Of a stretch of DNA of 49,881 nucleotides, positions 1-7,448 are shown one piece after another. Below the pieces are notes generated by a model that saw nothing but the letters and a program-made list of their open reading frames with translations, made no database searches and was not told the origin of the DNA. The stretch is from the NCBI GenBank assembly GCA_017454335.1, contig JAFTDE010000043.1, positions 1 through 49,881 on the forward strand. The letters run 5' to 3'. This DNA comes from Bacteroidales bacterium (lineage in GTDB: Bacteria > Bacteroidota > Bacteroidia > Bacteroidales > UBA932). The first letter of the stretch is position 1. The number at the start of each line of letters is the position of its first letter. The position numbers and the translations under genes are program-made.

Positions 1-2
1 CT

Positions 3-113
3 TATGACATCAAGCGACCGATTGAAGAATCGTACCAGAAGAGACTTGCCAGGCAGGTCGTCTTCGCTCCGGAACTCGGCAAGTGGAACTACCTCGTCAA
101 ACCGGCCAACTGA
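3..113 (+). CDS. 3' end of an unidentified gene (partial)
   Basis: The third frame is open from the left edge of the window to a TGA at 111-113 and gives 36 residues ending in GKWNYLVKPAN. The basic, aromatic-rich C-terminus looks like genuine coding sequence, and the next gene starts 48 bases downstream on the same strand. I do not recognise the family: too little of the protein is inside the window. The other two frames are closed or give improbable composition. Confidence 0.5.
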   Translation, partial: YDIKRPIEESYQKRLARQVVFAPELGKWNYLVKPAN

Positions 114-160
114 TGCAACTTATTTTTTACACATTACTTAGCGCAGAGATTTATGAGAAT

Positions 161-844
161 ATGACACTTTCTGAAGCAATCAAGGCACGGCATTCCGTGC
201 GGAAATACCTGGACAAGCCGATCGAAATCGCCAAGGTCGCCACGCTGCGTGCGGCCATCGAACGGATCAACCATGACAGCGGCCTGAATGTCCAGCTGGT
301 CCTCGACGAACCGAAAGCCTTCTCTTCCGGCATGTGGAAGTATGGCCAGTTCTCGGGCGTCAGGAACTATTTCGTCATGGCCGGGCCCCGGGGCAGGGCG
401 GCCGGGGAAAAGGTTGGATACTACGGCGAAGAGCTGGTCCTGCTGGCCCAGACGCTGGGTCTGAACAGTTGCTGGGTGGGCCTGACATACAAGAAAATCC
501 CAGGGACCTTCACGCTTCGCGACGCTGATATCGTCCATTGCGTCATCGCCCTGGGCTATGGCACCACGCCCGGCGTGCAGCACCCGCAGAAGCCGGCGGA
601 GGGATTCTATGAATGCGAAGGCGAAGCCCCGGACTGGTTCCTGGCCGGCATGCAGGCCGCCCTGCTGGCACCTACGGCAGTGAACCAGCAGAAATTCAGG
701 TTCATCCTGCACCCCGGAAATGTCGTCGAGGCCAGGACGGTCTTCTCGATGACCGGCTATACGGACGTCGACCTGGGCATCGTCAAATACCATTTCGAGA
801 TCGGCGCCGGGAAAGACCGTTTTACCTGGAAAGGGGAGCGCTAG
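161..844 (+). CDS. Nitroreductase family protein
   Basis: A 227-residue protein of the FMN-dependent nitroreductase superfamily, most like the TM1586-type putative nitroreductases, which have two similar halves in one chain. The N-terminus shows the family signature (EAIKARHSVRKYLDKP), in which the SVR/RKY segment contacts the FMN phosphate. The central GEELVLLAQTLGLNSCWVG is the dimer and cofactor helix, and LLAPTAVNQQKFRF repeats the family's APTAvNxQ motif. The frame is open further upstream to 83, but the N-terminal homology begins at the ATG at 161, which I take as the start. A near-consensus -7 box, TATTTTTT, lies at 121-128. It ends four bases from the convergent permease gene. Substrate unknown; probably a cytoplasmic NAD(P)H-dependent reductase. 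Confidence 0.85.
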   Translation: MTLSEAIKARHSVRKYLDKPIEIAKVATLRAAIERINHDSGLNVQLVLDEPKAFSSGMWKYGQFSGVRNYFVMAGPRGRAAGEKVGYYGEELVLLAQTLGLNSCWVGLTYKKIPGTFTLRDADIVHCVIALGYGTTPGVQHPQKPAEGFYECEGEAPDWFLAGMQAALLAPTAVNQQKFRFILHPGNVVEARTVFSMTGYTDVDLGIVKYHFEIGAGKDRFTWKGER

Positions 845-848
845 GGGA

Positions 849-1730
849 TCAGCCCCGTTTTTTTACCCGGAGCGTCTGGATCACGACGGAAATGACGATC
901 AGGGTGATTCCCAGCCAGAAAGACCAGTTCAGTTCCCGGAGTTCGCCGAAGAGGATGGCCGCGAAGGCGATGCTGTAAACCGGTTCCAGGTTGTAGGCCA
1001 GGTTCACGGTGAAGGCGGACAAGCGCCGCAGCGCATGCAGCTGCAGCAGGAAGGGGAGGATGGTGAAGACCGATCCGAGCAGGACCAGCCAGAGCAGGTC
1101 GTCCCGGGTGGGCAGCATGGCATGCTGCGGCAGGATCCAGAGGAAAGCCGGAATGCAGAGCGTCAGGAAGACGAATCCGCCGACTAGTTCATAGAAGAGC
1201 ATGGTGGCGCTGTCTTCTCCGCTCGTTTCTGCCGTCCGGATGTGCAGCATGGCGAAGACGGCGTAGGCAAGGGCGCACAGCAGGCCCAGGGCGATTCCCA
1301 GGCGGTAGCGCACGTCCAGGCTGAAGATGAGCAGGACGCCGACGATGGAGACAAAGCTGATGAGGAATTCTTTCCAGGAGGCCTCCCTGCGGTTGAAAAA
1401 CACGTTCAGCAACGCCGTGAAGAAACTGGTCGTCGCGATGCAGGCCACCCCCACCGATACGTTCGAGGACTGGATGCTGGCGTAGAAACAGACCCAGTGT
1501 ATGGCCAGGATGAATCCGCAGCCGCAGATCCGGTACAGGTTTTTCCCTTTGGGCAGATGCAGCCTTCTGAGGACCAGCAGCACCCCGGCCAGCGTAAGGA
1601 TGCTGACGATGATCCTGTACCAGACCAGGGGGAGCCCGCCCAGCGAGATCAGCCGGCCGAAAACGCCCGTCCATCCGGCGAGAAAGACCGCCAGGTGCAG
1701 GAGGATCAGGACGCGGGTGTTGCCTTTCAT
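849..1730 (-). CDS. EamA/DMT-family permease
   Basis: A 293-residue, very hydrophobic protein with about ten predicted membrane helices arranged as two five-helix EamA repeats (roughly residues 5-135 and 145-285). The second repeat carries the usual EP motif after helix 8 (NLEPVYSIAFAAILFGE). Members of the drug/metabolite transporter superfamily export amino acids, purines or other small metabolites, and the substrate cannot be read from sequence. The chain ends in a short basic tail (RVKKRG), consistent with a cytoplasmic C-terminus. It is convergent with the nitroreductase and divergent from the low-molecular-weight phosphatase, with its own -7 box at 1765-1772 on the minus strand. Confidence 0.9.
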   Translation of the reverse strand: MKGNTRVLILLHLAVFLAGWTGVFGRLISLGGLPLVWYRIIVSILTLAGVLLVLRRLHLPKGKNLYRICGCGFILAIHWVCFYASIQSSNVSVGVACIATTSFFTALLNVFFNRREASWKEFLISFVSIVGVLLIFSLDVRYRLGIALGLLCALAYAVFAMLHIRTAETSGEDSATMLFYELVGGFVFLTLCIPAFLWILPQHAMLPTRDDLLWLVLLGSVFTILPFLLQLHALRRLSAFTVNLAYNLEPVYSIAFAAILFGELRELNWSFWLGITLIVISVVIQTLRVKKRG

Positions 1731-1764
1731 GCGTTGCTCAGTTCAAGCGTTCGATATCAGCCTT

Positions 1765-1772
1765 CAAAGATA
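1765..1772 (-). promoter_or_regulatory. -7 promoter box TATCTTTG for the EamA permease
   Basis: Minus strand reads TATCTTTG, an exact match to the Bacteroidota -7 consensus TAnnTTTG, 35 bases before the ATG at 1730. It lies back to back with the plus-strand box at 1794-1801. Confidence 0.65.
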
Positions 1773-1793
1773 AAGAAACAAATGATTTCTGCG

Positions 1794-1801
1794 TATCTTT
1801 G
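1794..1801 (+). promoter_or_regulatory. -7 promoter box TATCTTTG for the LMW phosphatase
   Basis: Exact TAnnTTTG match ending five bases before the ATG at 1807. Since this box sits about seven bases upstream of the transcription start, the mRNA should be leaderless or have a leader of only a few bases. Confidence 0.65.
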
Positions 1802-1806
1802 CAGGG

Positions 1807-2250
1807 ATGATGAGAATCCTTTTTGTCTGTCACGGCAACATCTGCCGCAGTCCCATGGCCGAGTTCATCCTCAAGGCGATGGTCCGGGCCCGGGGCGTTG
1901 AGGACCGGTACTTCATTGAATCCGCCGCCGTCTCCACGGAGGAGATCGGCAATCCCATCTATCCGCCGGCCAAACGCTGCCTCAGCCAGCATGGCGTCTG
2001 GTTCGATCCCGCCAAGCATGCCCGGCAGGTGACGCGGGCGGATTATGAGCGCTTCGACAGGATCATCTGCATGGATGCGTCCAACCTGCGCTGGATCCGG
2101 CGCATCATCCCGGATGACCCGCAGGGAAAGATCCACCTGATGATGTCGTACACCGGCAGCGGCCGGGATGTGGCCGACCCCTGGTACACCGGGGACTTTG
2201 AACGGACCTTCCAGGACCTGCTGGAAGGGTGTGAGGCGATGCTGGGCTGA
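1807..2250 (+). CDS. Low-molecular-weight protein-tyrosine phosphatase
   Basis: A 147-residue cytoplasmic phosphatase of the LMW-PTP family. The N-terminal phosphate-binding loop is intact: V-C8-H-G-N-I-C-R14-S, the C(X)5R signature with C8 as nucleophile and R14 binding phosphate. The family's general acid is present in the DPW motif near residue 123 (VADPWYTGDF). Length is typical (about 150). The start is the ATG at 1807, with a second in-frame ATG at 1810. The gene ends one base from the convergent secreted phosphatase at 2252-3130. In bacteria such enzymes often act on tyrosine kinases of capsule export or on stress proteins, but no kinase is in this window. Confidence 0.93.
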   Translation: MMRILFVCHGNICRSPMAEFILKAMVRARGVEDRYFIESAAVSTEEIGNPIYPPAKRCLSQHGVWFDPAKHARQVTRADYERFDRIICMDASNLRWIRRIIPDDPQGKIHLMMSYTGSGRDVADPWYTGDFERTFQDLLEGCEAMLG

Positions 2251-2251
2251 C

Positions 2252-3130
2252 TTACTGCAGGTAGCGTTCGCGCAGGGTCCGGATGTCTTCTTCCGACAGC
2301 CCCATCGGCCCCTTGAGGTAGGCGTCGACCGATCCGTACTCCCGGTCAATGCGGTCCAGAGCTTTGACGAAATACTCGGTGCTGCAGCCCATGAAGGCTT
2401 TCACCACGGCGATTTCCTCTTCTTTCCCGCCCCAGAAGCGTACCCGGCGGCTGTATTTCCTTACGTCCTTCTCATAAACCTTGTTGGTGGCGTCGAAGTC
2501 GGCCACGATGGTCTGCCTGTCGGCGTCCAGGGCGGCCAGCAGGAGGGCGGAGGCGATGCCGGTGCGGTCTTTCCCCTGGGTGCAGTGATAGAGTACGGCA
2601 CCCTGGTCCGTGTCCAGGACCAGGCGGAAGAAACGGGCGAACTGCTGCTGGCACTCCGGGGTGAAAAGGAGGGTCGGGTACATGTCCCTGGCCACTTTCT
2701 TGGCCTTGTCATTGAAGGCGGCGAAGAGGATGATCTTCCTGACGTCGAATTTTTTCCGTCCGGTGAATTTCTTCTTCTCTTCCTCACTGGCCTGGGCGGC
2801 CATGTTCCCGCTGGCGTCGATGGGTAGGGAGATGTACGTGGCCCCCGGGACGGGACGGTCGGTCTTTCCCGCCAGTTCCTCTTCTTTCCGGAAATCGATG
2901 ACCTTGCCGGTCGGAAGTCCGGACAGGTAGCGGATGTCCGCGTCCGTGGCGTCGGCCAGGTGGGCTGCCCGGATCAGGACTCCGTTGCGGACGGTCCTTC
3001 CGTCCCGGACCGTATAGCCGCCCAGGTCACGGGCGTTGACGATTCCCTTGACCGGGAGGAACTGCTGGGCACAGAGGGTGGGGGAGAAGAGCATGGCGAG
3101 CGGGAAGACCAGGGTTCCGAAAACTTTCAT
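2252..3130 (-). CDS. Secreted tyrosine-phosphatase-like protein (Y_phosphatase3 type)
   Basis: About 292 residues with an N-terminal signal peptide (MKVFGTLVFPLAMLFSPTLCAQQ, cut near AQ), so periplasmic or exported. After an N-terminal FLPVKGIVNARDLGGYTV segment typical of the tyrosine/serine phosphatase family (Pfam Y_phosphatase3), the active-site loop is HCTQGKDRTG near residues 181-190, matching HCxxGKDRTG. Substrates in this family include phosphotyrosine and phosphoinositides; the target here is unknown. The ATG at 3130 gives a clean signal peptide. An upstream in-frame ATG at 3145 would overlap the end of the preceding kinase gene by four bases and add MMHCH before the signal. Co-directional with that kinase, probably one transcript. 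Confidence 0.85.
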   Translation of the reverse strand: MKVFGTLVFPLAMLFSPTLCAQQFLPVKGIVNARDLGGYTVRDGRTVRNGVLIRAAHLADATDADIRYLSGLPTGKVIDFRKEEELAGKTDRPVPGATYISLPIDASGNMAAQASEEEKKKFTGRKKFDVRKIILFAAFNDKAKKVARDMYPTLLFTPECQQQFARFFRLVLDTDQGAVLYHCTQGKDRTGIASALLLAALDADRQTIVADFDATNKVYEKDVRKYSRRVRFWGGKEEEIAVVKAFMGCSTEYFVKALDRIDREYGSVDAYLKGPMGLSEEDIRTLRERYLQ

Positions 3131-3141
3131 GTGACAGTGCA

Positions 3142-4002
3142 TCAAAGGAAGTATGAGCGCACGAGCCGCCGGATGTGGATGGCGAAAAAGATCTTCTCCG
3201 GCAGGCTGGGTTCCTGGAATTCGTAGCGGAGTATCATGTCCAGGCAGGCGAATTTCCCGGCCAGGCGGTCGAACTCCGCATGGTCGTCCTTCCCCGTGTA
3301 GGCCCGGGCGAAAGCGTCCCAGAAAAGGCGCAACTGGTCTTCGGACATGTGGAAGATGTCCTGGACCCTTTTCATGGGAGCATATACGTTGCAGATCTGG
3401 AAGAGGTGCCCGATGTCGAACATGGGGTCCCCGTATCCGAAGCGGTCCAGGTCGATCCAGTAGTACGCGCCCTCCGAGAAGATGAGGTTTCCCGTGTTGA
3501 AGTCCCCATGGATGCAGGTTTCGACCTCCGGGACGGTCAGGGCGAATGCCTCGATCTCCGCCAGGTCCCGCTTGCGGACGAAGCGAACCTTGTCCAGGCC
3601 GCTTTTCAGCTGGGCTTTCCGGCTGGGGAAAACGGACGTGTCGCAGGGCGTGCTGAACAGTTTCCGGCCGTACTCACACAGCACCCGGGCCATCTCTTCC
3701 GTGCGCTGTGCTTCGTCGCAGCAGATGCGGGAGAGGGATTTCTTGCCCCGGATGCGCTGGCTGAGGGTCGCGTAAGCGTCGCCCACGCGGACCATCTCAT
3801 ACATTTTCGGCGTCTGAACGCCCAGGCGCTCCACAGCCTTGGATACTTCGTACTCATGGGAGACGAATGCAAGCGTGTTGATGCCCGCTTTGTTGACTTT
3901 GAGGATCTTGTCCGGTTCGGCCGGATTCTCGTAGGCAGAACCGTTTCCGCCTTCGCCGACCTTGGTCCAGGCGCTGAGGTCGATGTCTCTGATTTCTTTC
4001 AT
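3142..4002 (-). CDS. Aminoglycoside phosphotransferase-like kinase (TIGR02172 type)
   Basis: A 286-residue small-molecule kinase with the protein-kinase-like fold. The N-terminal lobe has a glycine-rich turn (GEGGNGSAYEN) and ILKVNK as the ATP-binding lysine strand. The catalytic loop is HGDFNTGNLIF near residue 162 (HxDxxxxN), followed by IDLDRFGYGDP near residue 180, which supplies the metal-binding aspartate. This resembles the TIGR02172 group of putative kinases in Bacteroidota and Fibrobacter; the substrate is not known. The frame is open to an ATG at 4059, but the promoter box at 4029-4036 lies inside that extension and family similarity starts at MKEIRDIDL, so I place the start at 4002. 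Confidence 0.82.
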   Translation of the reverse strand: MKEIRDIDLSAWTKVGEGGNGSAYENPAEPDKILKVNKAGINTLAFVSHEYEVSKAVERLGVQTPKMYEMVRVGDAYATLSQRIRGKKSLSRICCDEAQRTEEMARVLCEYGRKLFSTPCDTSVFPSRKAQLKSGLDKVRFVRKRDLAEIEAFALTVPEVETCIHGDFNTGNLIFSEGAYYWIDLDRFGYGDPMFDIGHLFQICNVYAPMKRVQDIFHMSEDQLRLFWDAFARAYTGKDDHAEFDRLAGKFACLDMILRYEFQEPSLPEKIFFAIHIRRLVRSYFL

Positions 4003-4028
4003 GCCAGGGATGTTCGATGGTTCGGGAA

Positions 4029-4036
4029 CAAATATA
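4029..4036 (-). promoter_or_regulatory. -7 promoter box TATATTTG for the kinase-phosphatase pair
   Basis: Minus strand TATATTTG, an exact TAnnTTTG match, 27 bases before the chosen ATG at 4002. It decides against the longer reading from 4059. Confidence 0.65.
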
Positions 4037-4065
4037 CACTCTTTTTTCGTTCGGGGCATAAAAAA

Positions 4066-4130
4066 CGCTTGTGCTTTCAGAGATTATACCTATGGACAAA
4101 ATCAAGAATCTCGCGGATCTCCGCAAGATG
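4066..4130 (+). repeat. Orphan copy of the hydrogenase operon leader and first 13 codons
   Basis: Bases 4092-4130 are identical to 16059-16097, the first 39 bases (13 codons) of the HndB-like gene. The identity extends three bases further upstream (CCT). Bases 4066-4091 match 15955-15980 with three mismatches. The 75 bases that separate those two parts at the hydrogenase operon are missing here, and CCT stands at the junction, as expected if a deletion had occurred between two CCT triplets. Read as protein, this copy gives MDKIKNLADLRKMRRQ and stops at 4140-4142. Past codon 13 only patchy similarity remains. A minus-strand promoter box lies at 4155-4162, so the fragment could be transcribed antisense; on the minus strand a T6 run follows the repeat at 4060-4065. 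Confidence 0.85.
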
Positions 4131-4154
4131 CGAAGACAATGAGGAACGCCAGGG

Positions 4155-4162
4155 CAAAGATA
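4155..4162 (-). promoter_or_regulatory. Possible minus-strand -7 box TATCTTTG reading through the orphan repeat
   Basis: Minus strand TATCTTTG is an exact TAnnTTTG match. A start about seven bases downstream would give an RNA running through the complement of 4130-4066, that is, antisense to the start of the hydrogenase mRNA, then into a T run near 4060. It could equally be a second distant promoter for the kinase gene, or a chance match. Confidence 0.4.
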
Positions 4163-4175
4163 CTCTTATTATCAT

Positions 4176-4183
4176 TATATTTG
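4176..4183 (+). promoter_or_regulatory. -7 promoter box TATATTTG for the binding-protein/phosphatase operon
   Basis: Exact TAnnTTTG match, 27 bases upstream of the ATG at 4211. Confidence 0.65.
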
Positions 4184-4210
4184 CACGATTCTTTGCAAAA
4201 GCCTGACAGA

Positions 4211-5167
4211 ATGAAAAAACTAACAATTTGTGTGCTGGCCGCCGTCTTTGCCGTCCTTGGCAGCGGGCCCCTGGCGGCACAGGAGGAAACCATCGTTTTT
4301 ACGCCCCAGTGGACGGCGCAGGCGCAGTTTGCGGGCTATTATGTGGCGGAGGCGAAAGGGTTCTACCGGGAAGCGGGCGTGAATGTGCGGATTGAGCATC
4401 CGTCGTCCACCCAGCCGGCCATGAGCCGGCTTCGCAGGAACGAGTGTCAGGCTACGACGCTGCAGCTCTGCCAGGCGATGGAGATCATCGACGGCGGCAT
4501 TCCGCTGGTGAACATTCTGCAGACGTCCATGAACAATGCCATGGTGATCGTCTCGGCCCGGGATGAGGATCCGCTGAAGCAGAAAGGCGCCCGTGTGGGG
4601 ATCTGGAGCGTGGGTTTCGGCCAGTTGGCCATCTGTATGAGCATCATGGACAATTTGAACTACGAGTGGGTGCGTTTTGCGCAGAACGTCAATCTTTTTG
4701 TGGCGGGAGCGCTCGATGCCACCCTGGCCATGAGCTACAACGAATACTACCAGTTGATCCAGGCCGGCATGCAGATCTCCGACAGGAACGTTTACCGTTT
4801 CTGCGACCATGGATACAATGTCCAGGAGGATGGCGTCTATATGACCCGGGATTACTACGAGAAACACCTCGATCAGGCGCGCCGCTTTGCCGAGGCCAGC
4901 CGCCGAGGCTGGGAATGGGCTGCAGAGCACCCCGACGAGGCGTTGGACATCGTGATGAAATATGTGGACCGCGAGCACATCGCTACCAATCGGGTGCTGC
5001 AGCGGCTGATGCTGGAGGACGTGCTGCGCCTGCAGGTGGACCGCGAGTCGAAGCAACGCGAGTTCCGCCTGCGTCCCGACATGGTCAGGCTGGCCAGCGA
5101 TCTGATGGTGGAGAACCAGATGCTGGGCCGCGCGGTGACATACGAAGAAATCATTCCAAATGAGTAG
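4211..5167 (+). CDS. NMT1/THI5-like periplasmic substrate-binding protein
   Basis: A 318-residue exported protein with a clear signal peptide (MKKLTICVLAAVFAVLGSGPLAAQ). The mature part begins VFTPQWTAQAQFAGYYVAEAKGFYREAGVNV, the hallmark of NMT1/THI5-like ABC binding proteins, which bind pyrimidine precursors of thiamin, nitrate, taurine or related small molecules. The family's later ligand-lobe segments are also visible (GARVGIWSVGFG, LDATLAMSYNEYYQL). No ABC permease or ATPase is next to it. Instead a membrane phosphatase follows after 12 bases, which suggests the bound protein reports to that sensor rather than feeding a transporter. That role is inference. The start at 4211 is fixed by the signal peptide and the promoter box; the frame is open upstream but runs through the repeat region. 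Confidence 0.85.
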   Translation: MKKLTICVLAAVFAVLGSGPLAAQEETIVFTPQWTAQAQFAGYYVAEAKGFYREAGVNVRIEHPSSTQPAMSRLRRNECQATTLQLCQAMEIIDGGIPLVNILQTSMNNAMVIVSARDEDPLKQKGARVGIWSVGFGQLAICMSIMDNLNYEWVRFAQNVNLFVAGALDATLAMSYNEYYQLIQAGMQISDRNVYRFCDHGYNVQEDGVYMTRDYYEKHLDQARRFAEASRRGWEWAAEHPDEALDIVMKYVDREHIATNRVLQRLMLEDVLRLQVDRESKQREFRLRPDMVRLASDLMVENQMLGRAVTYEEIIPNE

Positions 5168-5179
5168 GGGGGAGCAAGT

Positions 5180-7147
5180 ATGAAAGACAGAATCATAGAT
5201 TATATCCGTCGCAAACTTTCCGTCCGGGTCAGCCTGTGGGTGGTCCTTTTTGCCGCCCTCATTTTCATCGGCGCCCTCAGTCTCCTGTTCTTCCAGGCCC
5301 GTGAGTCCGTGCGGCAGGAGGCCGTCAGCCGCGCTACGCAGATCCTGGATAAGACATCTCTCCAGGTTGAAAGTATCCTGAACCGCGTCGAAGTGGCGAC
5401 GGACATGACCGAGTGGCTGGTGATGCGGCACCCGGATGTGGCCGACTCGATGTTCGTGTACAGCCGCGGGATGCTGCAGAACAATCCGGATTTTTATAAC
5501 TGCTCCATAGCGTTTGAACCGTATTACTTCGAGGACCAGGGCCGTTACTTCTCCGCTTATTCCAAGCACGATGCCGATACGGTCCGCACCATCCAGGGTG
5601 GCAGCGACAACTACCAGTATTTCTACATGGACTGGTATCTGATGCCCAAACTGCTCGACCATCCGTGCTGGACGGAACCCTATATGGACCTGGATGTGCC
5701 TACGAACACCAGTGAAATGGTGTCCAGCTATTGCAAAGCCCTGAAGGACGAAGAAGGGCGCTTCGTCGGTGTCATCAACACCAGCCTGTCGCTGAACTGG
5801 CTCTCGAACACCATTTCGGCCGTGAAGCCCTATCCCCATTCCTACAGCATCATGACGGGCCGTGGGGGCACCTATTTCGTGCATCCCGATCCGGAGAAGA
5901 TCACCCGACAGTCCATCTTTACCCAGACCATGGAGCATCCCGATACGGCGATGGCCTCCCTGGGCCACAGCATGCAGCGCGGTGAAGAGGGGATCAAGCA
6001 CATGAGGGTGGACGGCATAGACAGTTATGTCTTTTACAAGCCCCTCGGCCAGACGGGCTGCAGCATGGCCATCGTCTGTCCCGAGAGCGACATCTTCGGT
6101 GGTTTCGACCGGCTGCGCCGTACGATCATCGCCATTGTTGCCATCGGCCTGTTGCTGATGCTATTCCTGTTCATCCGCATCATTACGCGCGAACTCAGTC
6201 CGCTGCGCCGGCTGGCCACGGAGGCGGAGACCATCGCCTCGGGTCAGTTCAATGCCGAACTTCCCGACTTCCAGCGCATCGACGAGATCGGCCAGCTGAG
6301 CCATTCGTTTGCAGGCATGCAGCAGTCGCTCGTGAAATACATTGACGAACTGAAGGATACGACGGCGCAGAAAGCCTCGATCGAGCGGGATCTGCGGATC
6401 GCGAGCAGCATCCAGATGGGCATGCTGCCCAAGTATTTCCCCACCGGATCGGACCGTGACGACGTGCAGATCTACGCATCGCTGACCCCGGCGAAGGACG
6501 TGGGTGGGGACCTGTTTGACTTTTATTTCCGCGACGGCATGCTCTTCTTCTGCATCGGGGACGTTTCCGGCAAGGGCATTCCCGCCTCGCTCTTCATGGC
6601 CGTCACCCGCTCCGTGTTCCGCACCGTGTCCGCCCACGAGTCGATGCCCGACCGTATCATGGACAGCCTGAACAAGACCATCGCCGACATGAACGACTCC
6701 GTCATGTTTGTCACCCTTTTCATCGGTGTGCTGGATCTCGCTACCGGTCGGATGCACTACTGCAACGCCGGCCATGACGCCCCGCTGCTTGTCGGGGCCG
6801 GGGTCGGCACGCTGCCCTGCGACCCGAACATCCCCGCGGGCGTGATGCCTGACTGGAAATACTCGCTGCAGGAAGCGCCGATCTATACCGGTACAACCAT
6901 CTTCCTGTTCACCGACGGGTTGACCGAGGCCGAGAATGTTTCCCATGAGCTGTTCAACATGCAGCGCGTGAACGATGTGGCCGTCCAGGCCCTTGCGGAC
7001 CGCCAGCAGGAACCCCGGCAACTCATTGCCCGCATGACCGAAGCCGTCCACAGTTTCGTGGGAGGCGCCGATCAGAGTGATGACCTCACGATGATGGGGA
7101 TCCAGTACATCAAGGGCGAAGCGTCCGGCAAGGAGAACGCCGTGTAA
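5180..7147 (+). CDS. Membrane SpoIIE/RsbU-type PP2C phosphatase with Cache-like sensor and HAMP
   Basis: A 655-residue transmembrane signalling phosphatase. Order of parts: membrane helix at about 16-38; extracytoplasmic sensor of about 270 residues resembling a double Cache domain (FYNCSIAFEPYYF, GVINTSLSLNWLS); second helix at about 314-332; HAMP linker to about 385; coiled segment; PP2C/SpoIIE domain at about 415-640. Metal-binding and catalytic motifs are intact: DVGGDLFDF, GDVSGKGIPA, NAGHD, FTDGLTEA and SDDLTMM. The known role of such phosphatases is to dephosphorylate a serine on a STAS anti-anti-sigma factor in a partner switch. No STAS protein lies in the window; two GHKL ATPases occur in the hydrogenase operon about 14-17 kb downstream. 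Cotranscribed with the preceding binding protein, and a purine-rich site (GGGGGGAG) precedes the ATG. Confidence 0.92.
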   Translation: MKDRIIDYIRRKLSVRVSLWVVLFAALIFIGALSLLFFQARESVRQEAVSRATQILDKTSLQVESILNRVEVATDMTEWLVMRHPDVADSMFVYSRGMLQNNPDFYNCSIAFEPYYFEDQGRYFSAYSKHDADTVRTIQGGSDNYQYFYMDWYLMPKLLDHPCWTEPYMDLDVPTNTSEMVSSYCKALKDEEGRFVGVINTSLSLNWLSNTISAVKPYPHSYSIMTGRGGTYFVHPDPEKITRQSIFTQTMEHPDTAMASLGHSMQRGEEGIKHMRVDGIDSYVFYKPLGQTGCSMAIVCPESDIFGGFDRLRRTIIAIVAIGLLLMLFLFIRIITRELSPLRRLATEAETIASGQFNAELPDFQRIDEIGQLSHSFAGMQQSLVKYIDELKDTTAQKASIERDLRIASSIQMGMLPKYFPTGSDRDDVQIYASLTPAKDVGGDLFDFYFRDGMLFFCIGDVSGKGIPASLFMAVTRSVFRTVSAHESMPDRIMDSLNKTIADMNDSVMFVTLFIGVLDLATGRMHYCNAGHDAPLLVGAGVGTLPCDPNIPAGVMPDWKYSLQEAPIYTGTTIFLFTDGLTEAENVSHELFNMQRVNDVAVQALADRQQEPRQLIARMTEAVHSFVGGADQSDDLTMMGIQYIKGEASGKENAV

Positions 7148-7267
7148 CTCATCGTTCTGTTGCGTTTTTTTGCGAAACAGACGCTGGAAAAAGTACGTAC
7201 CATTTCTTTTTCTTTTTTGATACTTCGGTTTATTGGACATGAAACGCCTCCTTCGGGCGTGGGGGTT

Positions 7268-7275
7268 TATTTTTG
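7268..7275 (+). promoter_or_regulatory. -7 promoter box TATTTTTG for the surface-protein operon
   Basis: Exact TAnnTTTG match 23 bases before the small ORF at 7299. Just upstream, 7244-7260 can fold into a short hairpin (ACGCC/GGCGT) followed by a G/T-rich run, which may terminate the phosphatase transcript. Confidence 0.6.
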
Positions 7276-7298
7276 TCTTTAAGAAATAATCCCAGACC

Positions 7299-7433
7299 AT
7301 GAAACAAAAGTATCTTGTGCCGGAGTGCGAAGAATTCTTCTGTGAGATCCCTGTCCCTCTCTGCCAGAGTGCCAGGTCCACAGAAGATGTTGAGGTATCG
7401 AACAATTCGTACGACGATGGCGATTTCAGTTAA
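7299..7433 (+). CDS. Small acidic protein at the head of the surface operon
   Basis: A 44-residue ORF (MKQKYLVPECEEFFCEIPV to YDDGDFS). Short ORFs of this type, starting MKxKYxxP and ending in an acidic DDGDF-like tail, are common directly upstream of fimbrillin and FISUMP genes in Bacteroidales. The function is not known, and the lack of a signal peptide suggests a cytoplasmic peptide. It is preceded by a consensus -7 box at 7268-7275 and is followed after 15 bases by the large lipoprotein gene. The stop at 7431-7433 is immediately followed by the AGGAGG ribosome-binding site of the next gene, so translational coupling is likely. Confidence 0.55.
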   Translation: MKQKYLVPECEEFFCEIPVPLCQSARSTEDVEVSNNSYDDGDFS

Positions 7434-7448
7434 CAGGAGGGCGCGAAG

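Noticed and set aside
7150-7215. T-rich tract after the PP2C gene as an intrinsic terminator
   Set aside because: There are T runs (TTTTTTT at about 7166) but no stable stem immediately before them.
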